DNA of 64,000 bases from Nakamurella sp. PAMC28650 (lineage in GTDB: Bacteria; Actinomycetota; Actinomycetes; Mycobacteriales; Nakamurellaceae). Shown here piece by piece: positions 17,729-25,626 of this stretch. The position numbers and the translations under genes were made by a program. Within the stretch, counting starts at the first letter, position 1. Each line of letters opens with the position of its first letter. The stretch is from NCBI RefSeq assembly GCF_014303395.1, contig NZ_CP060298.1, positions 1,426,001 to 1,490,000 on the forward strand. The letters are read 5' to 3'. The notes under the pieces were generated by a model that saw only the letters and a program-made list of their open reading frames with translations, was not told where the DNA came from and ran no database searches.

Positions 17729-19402
17729 ATGAAGGGTGTGATCGTCGCCCTGGCGCCGGCCGGTCCGTCCTGGCAGGTGCAGACCCTCGCCGGCGACGGG
17801 TCCCCGCTGGCCGAACCCGAACTGGTGAAGACGGCAGATGCGTTGCGGCGCTGGGAATCCGACGGGACCCGCTGGGTGTGGGACACCACCGAGCCGATCT
17901 ATGCGCCGTTGCTGGCGGCCGGCTTCACACCCTCCCGATGCCACGACGTCAGTCTGACGGAGAAGATCCTGCTCGGCCGGGCCGGGCGCCACGGGGAGCC
18001 CTGGTCCGCGGCAGCCGTCCATGCGCGCCGCCATTCACTCCCTGTTCCACCCGACCGCGTCGGCGAACCGACCGTCGGCGCGACCGCCCGGCACCCGGCG
18101 CTGTTCGAGTCCGGTCCGGGCGCCGATGCGGTCGATCCGCTGACCGCCGTCCGTGAGGCGTACGCGGACCAGGTGAGGCGAACCGGGTCGAACAATCCGC
18201 TGAAGTTGTTGCTGGCGGCCGAGTCCGCCGCCGCACTGGCCGCCGTCGAGATGGGTCTGATCGGTCTCCCGCTGCGGGCCGACGTACTGGATCGGATCCT
18301 GACCGGGGCGCTCGGGCCGCGCCCGCCGACCGGGGTCCGACCTGAGCGCCTGACTGCCCTCGCCGCCCAGATCGTCGAGGCCTTCGGCAGCCCGGTCAAT
18401 CCCGATTCGGCGGCCGATCTGCGGGCCGCGTACCAGCGGGCCGGCTTCGAGATCGAGAACACGCGCTCCTGGGTGATCCGGGAGATCGACCATCCGGCGA
18501 CGGCCCCGGTTCTGGCCTACAAGGAACTCTCCCGGCTGTGGACCGCCAACGGGTGGAGCTGGCTGGCGGAATGGGTGCGCGACGGGCGTTTTCACGCCGG
18601 CTACCTGCCCGGTGGTGTGGTCTCCGGCCGATGGGCCGCCAGAGGCGGTGGCGCCCTGCAGATCCCGAAGCTGGTGCGGCAGGCGGTGATCGCGGAGCCC
18701 GGGCGCACCTTCGTGGTGGCCGACGCGGCGCAGCTGGAACCCAGGGTGCTGGCCGCGATCTCACGAGATCCGCTGCTGGCGCGCTTCTCCCAGCAGAACG
18801 ACCTCTACACCGCACTCGCCGACGACGGCTTCGGCGGCGATCGGGCCCACGCGAAGATGGCCATGCTGGGGGCGATGTACGGGGCGACCTCCGGCGAGGC
18901 CGGCCGACTGCTGCCCACCTTGCGGCGCCGCTACCCGGTCGCGATGGCCTGCGTCGAGGACGCGGCCCGGCAGGGCGAGCTCGGCGGGGTCGTCGCCTCC
19001 GTCCTCGGAAGGACCAGCCCCCGGCCCGGACCGGACTGGTGGGACCTGCTGCAGGCCGGGTCGCTACCCGATGCCACCCCGGCCCAGGAGCGTCGGGCGC
19101 GGCAGATCGCCAGGGACCGCGGACGGTTCACCCGGAACTTCGTGGTGCAGGGGTCGGCCGCCGATTGGGCCGGGGTCTGGCTCTCCGGGCTGCGCCGGGA
19201 CCTGCGGAGCGTTCCGGGGGCCGAGCTGGTGTTCTTCCAGCACGACGAGCTGGTCGTGCACTGCCCGGTCGAATCAGCGCAGGAGGTGGCTTCCCTGACG
19301 GTCGCGGCCGCCGAGTCGGCCCGTGACCTGGTGTTTCCGGGTAGCAAGGTGGCCACCCCGGTCCGACCGGTGCTGGTCGACTGCTACGCAGATGCCAAGT
19401 AG
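17729..19402 (+). CDS. Family A DNA polymerase-like protein (bifunctional 3'-5' exonuclease/polymerase type)
   Basis: 557 residues from ATG 17729 (a GTG at 17738 is also possible). It lacks the 5'-nuclease domain of PolA. The polymerase motifs are visible but altered: motif A is VVADAAQLEPRVLA where PolA has D-Y-S-Q-I-E-L-R, motif B is RAHAKMAMLGAMYG, and motif C keeps HDELVVHCP. The fingers template-binding block SGRWAARGGG is present. The N-terminal exonuclease-like region has few recognisable acidic motifs. Such genes are widespread in actinobacteria as a second polA-like gene of uncertain duty. Confidence 0.85.
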   Translation: MKGVIVALAPAGPSWQVQTLAGDGSPLAEPELVKTADALRRWESDGTRWVWDTTEPIYAPLLAAGFTPSRCHDVSLTEKILLGRAGRHGEPWSAAAVHARRHSLPVPPDRVGEPTVGATARHPALFESGPGADAVDPLTAVREAYADQVRRTGSNNPLKLLLAAESAAALAAVEMGLIGLPLRADVLDRILTGALGPRPPTGVRPERLTALAAQIVEAFGSPVNPDSAADLRAAYQRAGFEIENTRSWVIREIDHPATAPVLAYKELSRLWTANGWSWLAEWVRDGRFHAGYLPGGVVSGRWAARGGGALQIPKLVRQAVIAEPGRTFVVADAAQLEPRVLAAISRDPLLARFSQQNDLYTALADDGFGGDRAHAKMAMLGAMYGATSGEAGRLLPTLRRRYPVAMACVEDAARQGELGGVVASVLGRTSPRPGPDWWDLLQAGSLPDATPAQERRARQIARDRGRFTRNFVVQGSAADWAGVWLSGLRRDLRSVPGAELVFFQHDELVVHCPVESAQEVASLTVAAAESARDLVFPGSKVATPVRPVLVDCYADAK

Positions 19403-19440
19403 GTCGGGCCCGACGGAAGCTGCCGTCAGGATCTGCGTGA

Positions 19441-20319
19441 CTAGCGGGTCGACACCAGGCTGGCGAAGGCGACGATGTTGCTCTCGTAGCTGCTGATGGA
19501 CGGGTCGAAGGTGCCGCCGCAGGTGATCAGGCGCAGTCCGGCGTGGTCCAGGTTGCCGTAGACGACGCTCGTCGGGAAGGCGCTCTTGGGATAGGTCCGG
19601 ACGCCGTCGACCTTGAACACCGCGACCGAGCCGTCCTGACGGTTCACGTCGATCTCGTCACCCGGCTTGAGGTTGCCCAGATCGTAGAAGACGCCGGGGC
19701 CGTACTTCTTGGAGTCGATGTGTCCGAGGATGATCGAGGGACCGACCGACCCTGGGGTCGGCGAGTTCTTGTACCAACCGGCCTTGGAACTCGGATCGTC
19801 GAGCGAGGGCACCTGCACGGTGCCGTCTGGGTTGAGTCCGAGGGTGACCAGGTCGGACTTCACGCCGATGGCCGGAACGCTCAGCGACACCGGCTGCGAC
19901 GGAAGCATGACCGGCCCCTTGGCCGCGTTCGCGAACGACGGCGGCGCGATCTTGGTGGTGGGACCGGCCGGGCCGACGCCGGTCTTCGCAGGGGATGAAG
20001 AGTTGACCTTGCTGGTGGACGGAGCTGGAGAGCTCTTGCCCACCGATGCCGACGATTCCGAGGAGCCCGGCGTGGCGACCGGGGACGTGGATGGTGCCGC
20101 CGAAGCGGAGGCCGCGGTCGCGGGAGCGTTCGCCGAGCTGCCGTCGCTGGTGCCGCCGATGGTGCCGGCCGCCGCTGCCGAGGGCTGCGGAGGGCCCGAG
20201 CGGGAGCTGCAGGCGGCCAGGGTGATCAGCAGAGCTCCGATGATCGCCAGCGCGAGCGCTGCGACCGCCGGAACCCGCCGACCCTTCGCCGGGGTGAAGC
20301 GGTGTCGTGCGTTCGTCAT
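19441..20319 (-). CDS. Class F sortase, lipoprotein-like
   Basis: 292 residues from ATG 20319, with GGAGG eight bases upstream. An N-terminal hydrophobic segment ends in a lipobox-like LLITLAAC, followed by a ~110-residue Ser/Ala/Thr-rich linker. The sortase domain holds the catalytic His in IILGHIDSKK and the Cys in LITCGGTFD. It should cleave and transfer a surface protein outside the membrane. Class F enzymes are poorly assigned to substrates. The upstream gene's stop overlaps its start (TGATG), which marks the upstream product as a likely partner or substrate. Confidence 0.9.
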   Translation of the reverse strand: MTNARHRFTPAKGRRVPAVAALALAIIGALLITLAACSSRSGPPQPSAAAAGTIGGTSDGSSANAPATAASASAAPSTSPVATPGSSESSASVGKSSPAPSTSKVNSSSPAKTGVGPAGPTTKIAPPSFANAAKGPVMLPSQPVSLSVPAIGVKSDLVTLGLNPDGTVQVPSLDDPSSKAGWYKNSPTPGSVGPSIILGHIDSKKYGPGVFYDLGNLKPGDEIDVNRQDGSVAVFKVDGVRTYPKSAFPTSVVYGNLDHAGLRLITCGGTFDPSISSYESNIVAFASLVSTR

Positions 20320-21062
20320 CAGATGGTCCTCCGGAAGCCGTTCGACACCACCACCGGTACGGATTGGGCCGCGTTGCGCCGGCGGAGGGCCACCAGTGCG
20401 GCAACGACGGCGGCGAGCAGTGCGGTGATCCCGAGTGTCAGCAGGGTCGGGTGAGAGGTCGCGGACGCCGAGCCGCCGCCGGTATCGGCGGCACCCTGAG
20501 GTGTCGTGACCATCTGTGACGCAACGAAGGCACCGCACAGCGAGGGGCCGTCGGCCCGCGTTCCGCCATCGACGACGCCCCTGACGATCAGTACGGCAGT
20601 GCCGGCCCTGACGGCTGACACCACCCCCGGGTCGACCGTGAAGGTCCGGGAGTAGGTGAAGTCGGCCGCGGTCGGGTAGCGGGTCGACGCCAGGGCCGAA
20701 TTCGCCGACGTGTCTCCGGAGGTCGTCAGCGAAGCTGCCACCTCGGCCGGTGCCGCGGCGGTGCACGCACCCCGGGCCCCGATGGCGAGGTGCGACAGGT
20801 GCGGGGTGCCGGCCGCGAGCCCGGTGACGTGGAGGGTGAACCTGGCCGAGTCGCCGGTGAACGACACCCACGCCTCGCCACTGGCCGAGGCCGACCGGGA
20901 GGCCACCGGACGCAGCATGGAGATGAAATTCGTGCCCGCAGCCGGAGGGGACGACGTGCCGGGCGATGTCACGGGGGCCGCCGAGGCCGCCACCGGCATC
21001 AGGAGTGCTGCGCCCAGGAGCAATCCGGTCGCCCCGACCAGCGCGAGTGCCCTCTTGGCCAT
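20319..21062 (-). CDS. Secreted, C-terminally membrane-anchored protein coupled to the sortase (CHRD-like domain possible)
   Basis: 247 residues. A clear signal peptide ends near AASAAP. The mature part contains a beta-rich domain with ARFTLHVTGLAAGTPHLSHL and a CTAAAP segment that faintly resembles CHRD domains. A C-terminal hydrophobic helix (LGITALLAAVVAALVAL) is followed by RRR, a cell-wall-sorting-like tail, but no LPxTG motif is visible before it. Start-stop overlap TGATG with the sortase gene implies coordinated expression. The product may be the sortase substrate. Domain assignment is tentative. Confidence 0.72.
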   Translation of the reverse strand: MAKRALALVGATGLLLGAALLMPVAASAAPVTSPGTSSPPAAGTNFISMLRPVASRSASASGEAWVSFTGDSARFTLHVTGLAAGTPHLSHLAIGARGACTAAAPAEVAASLTTSGDTSANSALASTRYPTAADFTYSRTFTVDPGVVSAVRAGTAVLIVRGVVDGGTRADGPSLCGAFVASQMVTTPQGAADTGGGSASATSHPTLLTLGITALLAAVVAALVALRRRNAAQSVPVVVSNGFRRTI

Positions 21063-21357
21063 GGTGGTCCTTTCGTGGGAGGAGGGGTCCTCGGGTTCGT
21101 TGGTCGCCGAGCAGCGCCGGACTGTGAGCAGGATCGCAGTGTGACGCAGCACCGCACTGTACTGGTGACCCTCTGCCGATGAACAGACCCACCGGGCGGG
21201 GGATGGCCTTCCCCGGGAGGGTCCCGGGATGCCGGTGACGGCCCGCCCACGCCGTCCGGCCGACAATGGGGATAATTCCTCGACGGTGTCGTCGGCACCG
21301 TCGAGGTCGTCACCGATCACGAGGTGGACAAGCGACGGGCGGGGACAGGATGCCGAG

Positions 21358-23202
21358 GTGAGCGGGTCGAGTCGGATGGGTCGGCGGTCGGCACTGCGGA
21401 CCGGTCTCCTGGTCGCCGCTCTGCTGCTGAGCGCCTGTTCGGGCGGGGGCGGCTCGGCACCCACCGGTGCGGCCACCTCGCCGCTGTCCTCGCCGCGGCC
21501 GGTCACCAGCCCGTCCCGCACCCTGGGTGTCGGCCCGCTGGTCTCGGTCACCGACACGACGGCGGGGGCTCCGACGTTTCCGGCCGCCGTGTCGCTGGCG
21601 TGGTTGGACGGCGTCAGCCAGGAGCCGGCCGTCAGGTTGCCCGGCAACGGGCTGGTGCGATGGCAGGGGTCCAGGCCCGGTGCGGCGGCGGAGCTCCTGC
21701 CTGACGGCGCCTACCGCTGGGTCGGGCCCGACGGTTCGATGGTCGGCTGCGGTCCACGTCCGAAAGTTGGCCGTGCGGCCTGCATCGGCGTCGATCCGGC
21801 CGGCGACACCGCGGTCACCGGTGGCACCTCGGCGGTGCGGGTCGTCTACGGCCCCGGCGGCGACTGGCTCGGAGATTTCGAGGTGGGTGGGGATCACACG
21901 GCCGGAGCCCACCCGACGCGGACACGCGACGAGGCCGTGAGATCGACCGGCGTCGACATGGGCGCTCTGGTCGATTTCGTCACCAGACGGGCGCCGTTCG
22001 CCGGTGGCGTGACCGGCGATCCGCACCTGATCACCGCGGGCGGGATCCGGGTGACCAGCCAGCAACTCGGAGATTTCGATGCACGAACGGGTGATCCGGC
22101 CCACCAGGTACAGATCCGGACCGAAGCGATGCCCTACCGGACCGACGTCGCGGAGGTCACGGCCGTCGTGGTCGGCGCGTCAGGACACCGGATCGAGTTC
22201 CGGCGGACCGGAGAGCTCCTGGTCGGGGGCGTCCAGATCGTCACCAGAGGCAGCTTCCGGCAGATCGACGTCCCTGGTGGAGTGGTCGTCGGCTGGTGGC
22301 CGCCCGGCCCCGACGGTGTCGTCGATGTGGTGGTGCTGTGGCCCGGTGGCGAGACGGTCTCGATGGCGGCGGACTCTGCTCTGGGCATGACCGTGGTCGA
22401 CCATCTGCCGACGGCTGCGGTGGGTGGGCTGTTCGGAACCGAGCAGGCCGGCCCGATGGCCGCGCCGGTGGTGGCGAGTACAGCGCCGGAGGTGCCGGAC
22501 CCGGCCGCCACGGGTTCGCGCGGAGATTTCCTCGGTCGGGCGACCTCGTCGGCGGTCCTGACGACGGACGCCATCGTGCAGAGCTGGCGGGTCAGGGTCG
22601 GCGAGTCGATGTTCGCGGATGTGCCGCCTGCGCCGGTACCCCAGGCCGCCGGCCCGGCGATCGGTGCCGCCGCGTCGCTGGCGGCCGAGAAGTACTGTGC
22701 TGCTGCCGAGATGACCAATACGAGCGACATCGCGAGCTGTGTCTTCGACGTGGCGCGGACCGGCGACTCGGGCTACGTGGAGTATCACGGCGAGCTCGCG
22801 GCGTCCGCCGAGCAGCCTGCGTTCCCGGCTGCGATCGCCGCCCACTGGCCGGCGCTCCAACTCGGCACGGTGGGGACGCCGGTGGGTCTCGAGCTGGGGA
22901 CACAGGTGGACACGTCCGTGCCGGCCGGCGGCCGGCGGGTCTACCTGCTGGACGTGACATCCGCTGCTGGGCTGTCGATCCGGGCTGCGCCCTGCCCTGG
23001 TGGCGGTCGCGGCGACGAGGCCGCGAGCGACGCTGCGGCGCTGCGCGTGTTCGACGGCGGCGGGCATCCGGTCTCGGAGCGGCGCTCCAACTGCGGTCGC
23101 GGACAGACCGACGTTCTCGCGGCCGGAAGCTACTACCTGGTGCTGGCCGGGCCGAACGCCGGTCCCGCGGCCAACTTCAAGCTCCGTGTGTCCCCGAACT
23201 GA
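21358..23202 (+). CDS. Large secreted lipoprotein with a VWD-like domain
   Basis: 614 residues from GTG 21358 (ACAGGA upstream); ATG 21376 is an alternative. Signal peptide with lipobox LLLSACSG. From about residue 220 it contains FAGGVTGDPHLITAGG and LGDFDARTGDPAHQVQIR, the GDPH...F-D opening of von Willebrand factor type D-like domains. The rest is beta-rich with several Cys and a C-terminal domain ending GSYYLVLAGPNAGPAANF, like a bacterial pre-peptidase (PPC) domain. Probably an extracellular adhesive or binding protein. Divergent from the sortase pair, so all three may serve the cell surface. Its stop codon opens a 16-bp tandem array. Confidence 0.72.
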   Translation: MSGSSRMGRRSALRTGLLVAALLLSACSGGGGSAPTGAATSPLSSPRPVTSPSRTLGVGPLVSVTDTTAGAPTFPAAVSLAWLDGVSQEPAVRLPGNGLVRWQGSRPGAAAELLPDGAYRWVGPDGSMVGCGPRPKVGRAACIGVDPAGDTAVTGGTSAVRVVYGPGGDWLGDFEVGGDHTAGAHPTRTRDEAVRSTGVDMGALVDFVTRRAPFAGGVTGDPHLITAGGIRVTSQQLGDFDARTGDPAHQVQIRTEAMPYRTDVAEVTAVVVGASGHRIEFRRTGELLVGGVQIVTRGSFRQIDVPGGVVVGWWPPGPDGVVDVVVLWPGGETVSMAADSALGMTVVDHLPTAAVGGLFGTEQAGPMAAPVVASTAPEVPDPAATGSRGDFLGRATSSAVLTTDAIVQSWRVRVGESMFADVPPAPVPQAAGPAIGAAASLAAEKYCAAAEMTNTSDIASCVFDVARTGDSGYVEYHGELAASAEQPAFPAAIAAHWPALQLGTVGTPVGLELGTQVDTSVPAGGRRVYLLDVTSAAGLSIRAAPCPGGGRGDEAASDAAALRVFDGGGHPVSERRSNCGRGQTDVLAAGSYYLVLAGPNAGPAANFKLRVSPN

Positions 23203-23312
23203 ATCTGCACCTCACCGAATCTGCACCTCACCGAATCTGCACCTCACCGAATCTCGACCTCCGCGAATCTCGACCTCACCGAATCTGCACATCAGTGAAT
23301 CTGCACGTCACC
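23201..23312. repeat. 16-bp tandem array, seven units, starting at a stop codon
   Basis: Unit GAATCTGCACCTCACC is repeated seven times without gaps (23201-23312). Units 1-3 are identical; units 4-5 carry CGA for GCA; units 6-7 vary at one to three bases. The first unit begins within the TGA stop of the VWD-like lipoprotein gene. No spacer diversity and no length typical of CRISPR. Confidence 0.95.
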
Positions 23313-23361
23313 GCTCAACCTTGCGGTCGTCAGGCGGCTGGCGCCGACTATCGTTCGGCCC

Positions 23362-23895
23362 ATGACCACCGGCCCCGCCGTCCCGGATCCCGACGACAAG
23401 GACTGGACGTGGGTGCTGCAGCGGGCCTGTCCCGAGTGCGGCTTCGACTCCGGTTCAGTCGGACGTGCGCAGATCGCCGGACGACTCCTGGCCGCGAACC
23501 CCCGATGGCAGAGCGTGCTGCGGGGTCCCCGCGTCGCGGTCCGTCCGGCCCCGCAGGTCTGGTCCGCTCTGGAATACGCCTGCCATGTCAACGATGTACA
23601 TGCCCTGTTCGCACAGCGCGGGAAATTGATCCAGGACTCCGTCGATCCGGCCTTCGTCAACTGGAACCAGGACGAGACGGCTCTGCAGAAGCGTTACTGG
23701 GAGGCCGATCCCGCCGAGGTCGCGGCTCGGATCGAGGAGGGGGCCAGGACCGCCGCGTCCGTCTTCACCGACCTTTCGCCCGAGCAGTGGTCCCGGTCCG
23801 GCCGGCGGAGCAACGGTTCGGTCTTCACCATGGAGACCCTTGGCCTCTACTACCTGCACGACATCGAGCACCACCTGTACGACGTGGAATGCTGA
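23362..23895 (+). CDS. DinB family protein
   Basis: 177 residues of the DinB/YfiT four-helix fold, a metal-binding superfamily that includes thiol-dependent S-transferases (bacillithiol or mycothiol dependent in some members). Candidate metal ligands are His in EYACHVNDVH and the pair in YYLHDIEHHLYD, matching the three-His pattern. An N-terminal CPECGFDSG segment is a small extra. Substrate unknown. Convergent with trxA. Confidence 0.85.
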   Translation: MTTGPAVPDPDDKDWTWVLQRACPECGFDSGSVGRAQIAGRLLAANPRWQSVLRGPRVAVRPAPQVWSALEYACHVNDVHALFAQRGKLIQDSVDPAFVNWNQDETALQKRYWEADPAEVAARIEEGARTAASVFTDLSPEQWSRSGRRSNGSVFTMETLGLYYLHDIEHHLYDVEC

Positions 23896-23907
23896 GGGCG
23901 TGCCACT

Positions 23908-23967
23908 GCTCGGGATTGCTCGGGATTTCTCGGGATTGCTAGGGATTGCTAGGGATTTCTCGGGTCT
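23908..23967. repeat. 10-bp tandem array, six units, abutting the trxA stop codon
   Basis: Unit GCTCGGGATT, six times with one- or two-base changes (23908-23967). It fills nearly the whole gap between the convergent dinB and trxA genes. Its last base directly precedes the complement of the trxA TAG stop. Confidence 0.93.
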
Positions 23968-24336
23968 CTACTTGTCGGTCGATCCGGCCGCAACTGCCGC
24001 GCGAACGTCTTCCATGTCAAGGCCTTTGACTCCGGCGATGACCTCGTCCAGCGCTTTCCGGGGCAGCGCACCCGGCTGGGAGAACACCAGGATCCCTTCG
24101 CGGAAGGCCATCAGGGTCGGGATGGAGGAGATGCCGGCGGCGCCGGCGAGGGCCTGCTCGGCCTCGGTGTCGACCTTGGCGAAGACGATGTCCGGGTTGT
24201 CGGTCGCGGCGGCTTCGTACACCGGGGCGAACTGACGACACGGCCCACACCAGGACGCCCAGAAGTCGACGAGGACGATGTCGTTGCCGAGCACCGTCTC
24301 CTCGAACGTGGTGCCGGTCAGGGTCGACGTACTCAT
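23968..24336 (-). CDS. trxA: Thioredoxin
   Basis: 122 residues with the full thioredoxin fold: VDFWASWCGPCRQFAPVYE carries the WCGPC dithiol at about residues 29-33, the cis-Pro is in SSIPTLMAF, and the Asp of VLVDF is present. It reduces protein disulfides in the cytoplasm. It is not next to a thioredoxin reductase. A ~14-residue C-terminal tail (EDVRAAVAAGSTDK) extends past the usual end. GAGGAACACC precedes the ATG. Confidence 0.93.
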   Translation of the reverse strand: MSTSTLTGTTFEETVLGNDIVLVDFWASWCGPCRQFAPVYEAAATDNPDIVFAKVDTEAEQALAGAAGISSIPTLMAFREGILVFSQPGALPRKALDEVIAGVKGLDMEDVRAAVAAGSTDK

Positions 24337-24668
24337 GTGGTGTTCCTCCAGGGTCGGGTGCCTCGCTGATCGGGTTCAACGCCGGTGGCGCCGGTGCGCA
24401 TTCCCGGTGCTGGGAGAGTCCGCGAGCCAGCGGTCTCACCTGGTTGACCTGCGTGCGCCCCTCTCGCGACGTAATGCCGTCGGGACTGTCGTAGCACCCG
24501 TTTCGGGGGCTTTGTCCGATTACCAGAGGTTGTATGGCATTACGTGGCTCAAGGGAACGAGGCATGAGCCCTCGACTGCGGGCGGGCGCGGGGCGAGCGG
24601 GGCGGGGCGGGGCGGAGGGAGGGAGGGCGTGGCAGGGAAAAGGGGCCGGGGCCCTACCTCAGGAACGG
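24337..24668. promoter_or_regulatory. Region upstream of trxA, no gene
   Basis: 332 bases between trxA and tRNA-Gly. An inverted pair ACGTAATGCC (24469-24478) and GGCATTACGT (24536-24545), separated by 57 bases, could be paired operator half-sites or a stem. The right third is a G-rich low-complexity tract (GGGCGGGGCGGGG, GGAGGGAGGG around 24590-24630). No coding frame is convincing. Confidence 0.45.
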
Positions 24669-24742
24669 TGGAGCGGGTGACGAGAATCGAACTCGCGCTA
24701 TCAGCTTGGGAAGCTGAAGTTCTGCCACTGAACTACACCCGC
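24669..24742 (-). tRNA. tRNA-Gly (anticodon CCC)
   Basis: Minus strand begins GCGGGTG at 24742 and pairs with CACCCGC near the 3' end. The anticodon stem-loop is TCAGC-TTCCCAA-GCTGA, giving anticodon CCC. The T arm contains GTTCGATTC. Discriminator T at 24672 is followed by an encoded CCA (24671-24669). It lies just upstream of and divergent from dcd. Confidence 0.95.
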
Positions 24743-24837
24743 ATTGTGGGCCAACTATAGCGAACACGCGACGGCTCGTCGGACCGCGCAGGTGCCTGAT
24801 AGCGGGGCGGCTGACATGCTGACATAGGGTGACCGGC

Positions 24838-25419
24838 ATGTTGCTGTCCGACCGTGACCTGCGCGCCGAGATCGAGGCCGGCGCCCTCGGCCTCGATCCT
24901 TTCGATCCGACGTTGATCCAGCCCGCCAGTATCGACGTGCGTCTGGATCACTTCTTCCGGGTCTTCAACAACCAGAAGTACACCCACATCGACCCGGCGC
25001 AGCAGCAGGACGAGCTGACCAGCCTCGTCGAGGTCGAGCACGGTGCGGCCTTCGTCCTGCATCCGGGGGAGTTCGTCCTCGGCTCCACCTTCGAAGCGGT
25101 GACCTTGCCCGAGACACTGGCCGGTCGGCTCGAGGGCAAGTCGTCCCTCGGCCGTCTGGGGCTGCTGACACATTCGACCGCCGGCTTCATCGATCCGGGG
25201 TTCACCGGTCACATCACCCTGGAACTCAGCAATGCGGCCAATCTGCCGATCACTCTGTGGCCTGGCATGAAGGTGGGCCAACTCTGCATCTTCCGGCTGT
25301 CCTCGGCGTCGCTGCACCCCTATGGATCGTCGGTCTACGGGTCCCGCTACCAGGGACAACGCGGGCCCACGCCATCCCGTTCGCATCTGAACTTCCGTCG
25401 GGACGACACCCGGCGCTGA
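24838..25419 (+). CDS. dcd: dCTP deaminase (probably bifunctional, dCTP to dUMP)
   Basis: 193 residues from ATG 24838 (in-frame GTG at 24829 less likely). Family motifs include the N-terminal [11 protein letters not shown], the active-site block [21 protein letters not shown] with catalytic Ser/Arg, and the following [16 protein letters not shown]. The [12 protein letters not shown] block closely matches the mycobacterial enzyme that both deaminates dCTP and hydrolyses the triphosphate, so a bifunctional dCTP deaminase/dUTPase is likely. Supplies dUMP for thymidylate synthesis. Confidence 0.93.
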   Translation: MLLSDRDLRAEIEAGALGLDPFDPTLIQPASIDVRLDHFFRVFNNQKYTHIDPAQQQDELTSLVEVEHGAAFVLHPGEFVLGSTFEAVTLPETLAGRLEGKSSLGRLGLLTHSTAGFIDPGFTGHITLELSNAANLPITLWPGMKVGQLCIFRLSSASLHPYGSSVYGSRYQGQRGPTPSRSHLNFRRDDTRR

Positions 25420-25484
25420 TGCTCCCGGGCCTGCGCGCGTGATGCCCGCCACTGGCACGATCCGGTCGCTCGATCGAGCACCTT

Positions 25485-25499
25485 CTACTCGCCGGTAAC
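25485..25499. promoter_or_regulatory. Operator-like site upstream of etfD, identical to the fadE5-type site
   Basis: The minus strand of 25485-25498 reads TTACCGGCGAGTAG, identical over 14 bases to site 1 upstream of the fadE5-type gene. A -10-like TATTGT (25504-25509) follows five bases later, so a bound protein would cover the core promoter of etfD. Sequence identity is direct observation; repression is inference. Confidence 0.72.
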
Positions 25500-25626
25500 C
25501 TCGTATTGTCCGAGCCGATCGACGTGCCGCAGCGCACGCTCGATGACCACGTCGGGCCCGCAAAGGAGCGACCACGCGCATGTACGTCCTGCGTTCGAAC
25601 TGCGACCGTGTCAGCAAGGATCTTCG

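Noticed and set aside
23201-23312. Possible CRISPR array
   Set aside because: Units are 16 bp, directly contiguous and without unique spacers; no cas gene nearby. It is a plain tandem array.
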